64,000 bases of DNA from Roseiarcus sp963809245. GTDB lineage: Bacteria; Pseudomonadota; Alphaproteobacteria; Rhizobiales; Beijerinckiaceae. Below the pieces are notes generated by a model. It made no database searches. It was given only the letters and a program-made list of their open reading frames with translations, and was not told the DNA's origin. This document shows positions 60,918 to 64,000 of this stretch, piece after piece. Within the stretch, counting starts at the first letter, position 1; each line of letters opens with the position of its first letter. Position numbers and translations under genes: made by a program. The stretch covers positions 620,001 to 684,000 of the forward strand of contig CAWEIU010000003.1 in the NCBI GenBank assembly GCA_963809245.1, given 5' to 3'.

Positions 60918-61433
60918 CTACGACGCCGCCGCATCGGCGAGCGCCCGGGCCGGCTGCCGGCGCAACAGCAAATAGAACGCGATGACATGCGTGATCATCA
61001 GCAAAGGCACGTAGATGACCGGGATCGCGTATGCGGCGCCCAACTCCCCCGCCAGCGCCGGAAGGCCCACCTCAACGCCGTGGTAGTAGTCGACGATGAT
61101 GTCGGCCGCGCCCACGAGATTGAAGGCGACCACGAACGGCCAAAAGAGCTTAGGCGTTCCCGCCGTAAGAAGGGCCAGGATGGCGAGCACTGCGGCCGCG
61201 AAGTCGCCGTAGGCGGCGAAGGCGGCGAAGCCACTCGGCAGATTGGGGCCGACGACGCCTGGAAGGATGAAAACGAGCCCGAAGAAGCGGAAGCTGTGCA
61301 AAGTCGCGATGGCGCGGTGCGCTTCGACCCGATCGGCGGACTTCAGCCACGGCAGGATATAGGCGCCGAGGCACAGCAACCACGGGACGTAACCGAGAAC
61401 GAGATGAATCTGGAAAATGACTTCCGGAGACAT
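60918..61433 (-). CDS. Small integral membrane protein, function unknown
   Basis: The protein is 171 aa from ATG 61433 (MSPEVIFQIHLVLGYVPWLL), with a perfect AGGAGGTGAAA leader; 17 extra codons upstream are not needed. There are about five hydrophobic helices: 9-27, 50-70, 76-92, 96-114 and 133-152. LVGAADIIVDYYHGVEVGLP links the last helices. No enzymatic motif is visible. It is divergent from a LysR gene, its likely regulator. The stop nearly abuts the convergent ogt. Confidence 0.8.
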   Translation of the reverse strand: MSPEVIFQIHLVLGYVPWLLCLGAYILPWLKSADRVEAHRAIATLHSFRFFGLVFILPGVVGPNLPSGFAAFAAYGDFAAAVLAILALLTAGTPKLFWPFVVAFNLVGAADIIVDYYHGVEVGLPALAGELGAAYAIPVIYVPLLMITHVIAFYLLLRRQPARALADAAAS

Positions 61434-61537
61434 TTTCACCTCCTGCCTGGCGCCGGTTGACGCGGCCTCGCGTCCGATTTGCAAGTCAGATAGGCCAGCT
61501 TTCCGCGTGCGACTATTCGCGATAATCTCGACGGGCT

Positions 61538-62443
61538 ATGAAGCTGAACTTCACAGTCAGGCAAGGAGCGCTCGACGGGGTGGAGGCGTTCCTGAGCGTC
61601 GCCCAGCACCGCAGCTTTCGCCAAGCGGCCGCTGAGCTTGGAGTGACTCCGTCGGCGATCAGCCAAGCGGTGCGCGCCCTCGAGGCCCGCGTCGGCGCAG
61701 CGCTGTTCATCCGCACTACGCGCAGCGTCGGCCTTACCGAGGCCGGCGAACGATTTCTTTCACGCGCAAAGCCCGCCTTCGAGGAACTCCACGCCGCCAG
61801 CGAGGCCGCGCGCGAACTCGGACAGCGGCCGAGCGGACTGCTGCGCCTCACGGCGCCGCGCGCGGTAGGGCCGATCCTGCTGGAGCCGCTGATCGCATCC
61901 TTCTGCCAGGCCTATCCCGAGGTCGAGGTCGAGATCGCCGCAAGCGACGAACTGATCGATCTCGCAGCCAAAGGGTTCGACGCCGGCATCCGGCTGGGCC
62001 AGTTCGTCGCCGCCGACATGGTCGCGGTGCGGCTGACGCCGCCCTTTCGCTTCATCATCGCCGGCAGCCCCGCTTATCTCGCCCGCCGCGACTGCCCGGA
62101 GTTGCCAGACGATTTGCGGCGCCACGCCTGTTTGAGATTGCGACGATCCAACGGCGCAATCGCGCTCTGGCCGCTCAACGACAACGGCCGCGCGATCGAG
62201 ATCGCCGTATCGGGCCCGCTCATCGCCAACGACTTGCCCACCGTGCTTGGCGCGGCGGTCCAGGGCGTCGGTCTTGCGCAAGTTCCGGCGCCGATCGCCG
62301 CCGAATTGGTGCGAGCGGGAAAGCTCGTTCAAGTCCTGGAGCCGTTCGCGCCGATGACGCCGGGCGTGTTTCTCTACTATCCCGGCCACCGGCAAATCAT
62401 GCCGAAACTGCGCGCATTCATCGATCACGTGAAGAGGCGCTAG
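61538..62443 (+). CDS. LysR-family transcriptional regulator
   Basis: The protein is 301 aa. DNA-binding domain: LDGVEAFLSVAQHRSFRQAA then AELGVTPSAISQAVRALEAR and VGAALFIRTTRSVGLTEAGE. The effector domain starts GLLRLTAPRAVGPILLEPLI and ends LVQVLEPFAPMTPGVFLYYP. It belongs to the DmlR/CrgA-like subgroup. It is divergent from the small membrane protein with 104 bases between them. Confidence 0.9.
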   Translation: MKLNFTVRQGALDGVEAFLSVAQHRSFRQAAAELGVTPSAISQAVRALEARVGAALFIRTTRSVGLTEAGERFLSRAKPAFEELHAASEAARELGQRPSGLLRLTAPRAVGPILLEPLIASFCQAYPEVEVEIAASDELIDLAAKGFDAGIRLGQFVAADMVAVRLTPPFRFIIAGSPAYLARRDCPELPDDLRRHACLRLRRSNGAIALWPLNDNGRAIEIAVSGPLIANDLPTVLGAAVQGVGLAQVPAPIAAELVRAGKLVQVLEPFAPMTPGVFLYYPGHRQIMPKLRAFIDHVKRR

Positions 62444-62458
62444 ACCACCCTCGGGTCG

Positions 62459-63094
62459 TCACTCGCTTGGGTCGACGATCCACTCTCGGTTCGTCACGTC
62501 GGACATATTCGCGCTCGCTTGCTTCCGTTTCGCAGGGGGCCGGTCCCGCGCGACGGCGATCACGGCGGTTGCCGGTTCGGGTCCGAGCCTTCGCATCTGA
62601 TGGGCGAGGTGTCCGGGAAAATAGGCGCAATCGCCTTTCTCCAATACGTAGCTTCGATCGGGTGTCCGCATTTCCACCGTGCCGGAAAGGACGAAGAACA
62701 TCTCCTCTCCGTCATGCTGCTGCCCGTTGCCGACGGGTTCGGCGCCGACGTGGAACAAGAAGGCTTCCATGAGGCCGCCCTTCGGCGTGAGCAACTCGAA
62801 GCTGTAGGCGTCGGGATCTTCCAACGAGCGGCTTCGGCCGACGGCGCGACTTACCCGCACGGTATCGTCGGTCGTCTGCTCCCCGAAGAGTTGACCGACC
62901 GGCACGTCCAACGCGGCCGACAATCGCAGGACCGTGTCGATGGAAGGACGCTTGGTTCCCCGCTCCAGGCGAGAGAGAAAGCCTTTGTCCAGACCTGCAG
63001 CGGCGGCGAGCGCCTCGACGGTGAATCCCTTTTCCAAACGGATATGCCGCAGGCGCGGCCCGATCTGCGGGTCGATCTTCTCAGGCAACGGCAA
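62459..63094 (-). CDS. XRE-cupin transcriptional regulator
   Basis: The protein is 211 aa. The start is TTG 63094, chosen for GGAGGAGG 6 bases upstream; the open frame extends to 63232 without family similarity. The N-terminal helix-turn-helix is LRHIRLEKGFTVEALAAAAG then LDKGFLSRLERGTKRPSIDT (about 15-55). The C-terminal cupin_2 domain includes EEMFFVLSGTVEMRTPDRSY and LEKGDCAYFPGHLAHQMRRL (about 130-175). It is divergent from the HAD-family dehalogenase gene. Confidence 0.88.
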   Translation of the reverse strand: MPLPEKIDPQIGPRLRHIRLEKGFTVEALAAAAGLDKGFLSRLERGTKRPSIDTVLRLSAALDVPVGQLFGEQTTDDTVRVSRAVGRSRSLEDPDAYSFELLTPKGGLMEAFLFHVGAEPVGNGQQHDGEEMFFVLSGTVEMRTPDRSYVLEKGDCAYFPGHLAHQMRRLGPEPATAVIAVARDRPPAKRKQASANMSDVTNREWIVDPSE

Positions 63095-63225
63095 ATTATT
63101 CCTCCTCCGAGGACAGACAATCGCGCGCGGAACCGCCATGCGCAGCCACCGGGCGGTCGTTGTCCGTTGGACCTCACAACCACTAGAGGGACCTAGCTGG
63201 CTAGAGGGCTTTACAACAATTTCTC

Positions 63226-63255
63226 TTGACATGGGACAACATGTTGTCCTAGAGA
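63226..63255 (+). promoter_or_regulatory. Promoter with internal palindromic operator for the dehalogenase gene
   Basis: TTGACA (63226-63231), an 18-base spacer and TAGAGA (63250-63255) form a sigma70-type promoter pointing at the dehalogenase. The spacer contains the perfect 16-bp palindrome GGACAACATGTTGTCC (63234-63249), an operator position expected for a repressor; the adjacent XRE-cupin protein is the obvious candidate. CTAGAGGG occurs twice just upstream (63183 and 63201). Confidence 0.65.
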
Positions 63256-63378
63256 CACCTCCTTGTTAAGGACTTCCGATGGGGAGGAGCGTCCGACTGG
63301 CTCTCGCCCTCGAAAGCAATCCGACCTGGCCTGCCGCCGTTCGCCGCGGTCCCCGCTGATCGAACCGGAGATCTGACC

Positions 63379-64000
63379 ATGTCTGACCTGCCTCTCATCG
63401 TCTTCGACGTTAACGAGACGCTTCTCGACCTCGAGACAATGTCGCCGACGTTCGAACGCATCTTCGGCGATAAATCGGCCATGCGGCTGTGGTTTGCGAA
63501 CCTCATCCTGTACTCCGCAGCCCTCACTGTGGCCGGACACTATGTGCCGTTCACGGATATCGGCGGCGCCGTGATGAAGATGCTGGCGGATACACGCGGC
63601 GTCACAATCAAAGACGCGGACAAGCAAGAGCTCACCGAAAAATTCTCAACGATGCCGCCGCATCCCGAAGTCCCCGCTGCGCTGCGGAAGCTTCGCGACG
63701 CCGGCTTCCGTCTCTTCACGCTCACCGACAATCTGCTCGAGGTCCAGACCCGCCAGCTCGAGCATGGCGGAATCGCCGACCTGTTCGAGCGTCGCTTCAG
63801 CGCGGATGGCGTGAAGCGCCATAAGCCCGCGCCCGAGGCCTATGCGTATGTCGAGAAAGAGCTGCAGGCGACGCCGTCACAGCTTTGCCTGATCGCTTGC
63901 CATACTTGGGATACTTTGGGCGCGGTCGCGGCCGGGTGGGAAGCGGCTCTCATTCGGCGCATCGGGAACGATGTGCTGGGGGTCGGCCCTCAGCCGCACA
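63379..64000 (+). CDS. HAD-superfamily protein, haloacid dehalogenase type II-like (partial, 3' end beyond window)
   Basis: The frame runs from ATG 63379 with GGAG 8 bases upstream through to the window end without a stop (207 codons seen). The N-terminus LPLIVFDVNETLLDLETMSP gives the HAD nucleophile Asp (DVNET, about residue 10). Later FRLFTLTDNLLEVQTRQLEH supplies motif II, and KRHKPAPEAYAYVEKELQ the motif III lysine. Motif IV is in LCLIACHTWDTLGAVAAGW. Type II dehalogenases hydrolyse 2-haloacids, but the substrate here is not proved. Divergent from the XRE-cupin regulator. Confidence 0.88.
   Translation, partial: MSDLPLIVFDVNETLLDLETMSPTFERIFGDKSAMRLWFANLILYSAALTVAGHYVPFTDIGGAVMKMLADTRGVTIKDADKQELTEKFSTMPPHPEVPAALRKLRDAGFRLFTLTDNLLEVQTRQLEHGGIADLFERRFSADGVKRHKPAPEAYAYVEKELQATPSQLCLIACHTWDTLGAVAAGWEAALIRRIGNDVLGVGPQPH

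Noticed and set aside
1..64000. tRNA, rRNA, CRISPR arrays, prophage or complete IS
   Set aside because: None visible: no regularly spaced repeats, no transposase or integrase frames, no cloverleaf-like segment in the gaps inspected by eye.

Overview
The window is GC-rich, densely coded bacterial chromosome. It looks alphaproteobacterial and probably belongs to the Hyphomicrobiales (Rhizobiales). The support is an AddAB recombination pair, a B12-dependent ribonucleotide reductase (NrdJ), NDUFA12 next to a DUF2155 protein, a P. denitrificans-type cob cluster, and the gene order mdh-sucC-sucD-sucA-sucB-lpdA. The genus cannot be fixed from sequence alone. There is no rRNA, tRNA, CRISPR array, prophage or complete insertion sequence that I can support.

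Layout. 1-3540: late cobalamin genes (end of cobO, cobQ, cbiB/cobD, cobC). 3626-10216: addB-addA, with addA frameshifted near its 3' end. 10287-18001: exported and envelope proteins, namely a TAXI-type receptor, a Sel1-like anchored protein, a hydrolase lipoprotein, a large membrane protein with a spermidine-synthase-like core, an exported isoaspartyl-methyltransferase-like protein and CDP-diacylglycerol pyrophosphatase. 18328-19164: bfd-bfr iron storage, followed by about 650 gene-free bases holding decayed repeats. 19813-29723 (minus strand): the TCA operon mdh-sucC-sucD-sucA-yciI-like-sucB, then an AbrB/PIN toxin-antitoxin pair, then lpdA. 30002-33144: arginase, DUF1003 protein, zwf. 33298-36441: an ArsR-led run (AHSA1-GST fusion, DUF899, YCII) ending in cyanase. 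36549-41124: an NMT1/THI5-type ABC transporter with a nucleoside phosphorylase and a divergent LysR regulator. 42064-45789: nrdJ, frameshifted near its 3' end, behind a promoter with a pair of NrdR-box-like sites. 46286-50108: NDUFA12, DUF2155, LysR, GST and a PNPOx-like flavoprotein. 50155-57252: an aldehyde dehydrogenase, then an SDR / saccharopine-dehydrogenase-like / acyl-CoA ligase / 3-hydroxyisobutyrate-dehydrogenase-like run beside a divergent TetR gene with a long palindromic operator. 57265-64000: ArsC/Spx-like protein, two-domain GST, a nucleotidyltransferase-like protein, MDR reductase, a frameshifted ogt, a membrane protein with divergent LysR, an XRE-cupin regulator, and a divergent HAD-family dehalogenase cut by the window end.

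The clearest regulatory signals are the NrdR-box pair at the nrdJ promoter and the near-perfect palindromes at the TetR, XRE-cupin and ArsR promoters. Three otherwise well-conserved genes (addA, nrdJ, ogt) each need one single-base correction. That is as easily explained by assembly error as by biology. No single locus is convincingly a brand-new system. The best candidates for undescribed biology are the ArsR/AHSA1-GST cluster, the TetR-controlled acyl-ligase operon, the toxin-antitoxin pair inside the TCA operon, and the exported methyltransferase beside the membrane spermidine-synthase-like protein.
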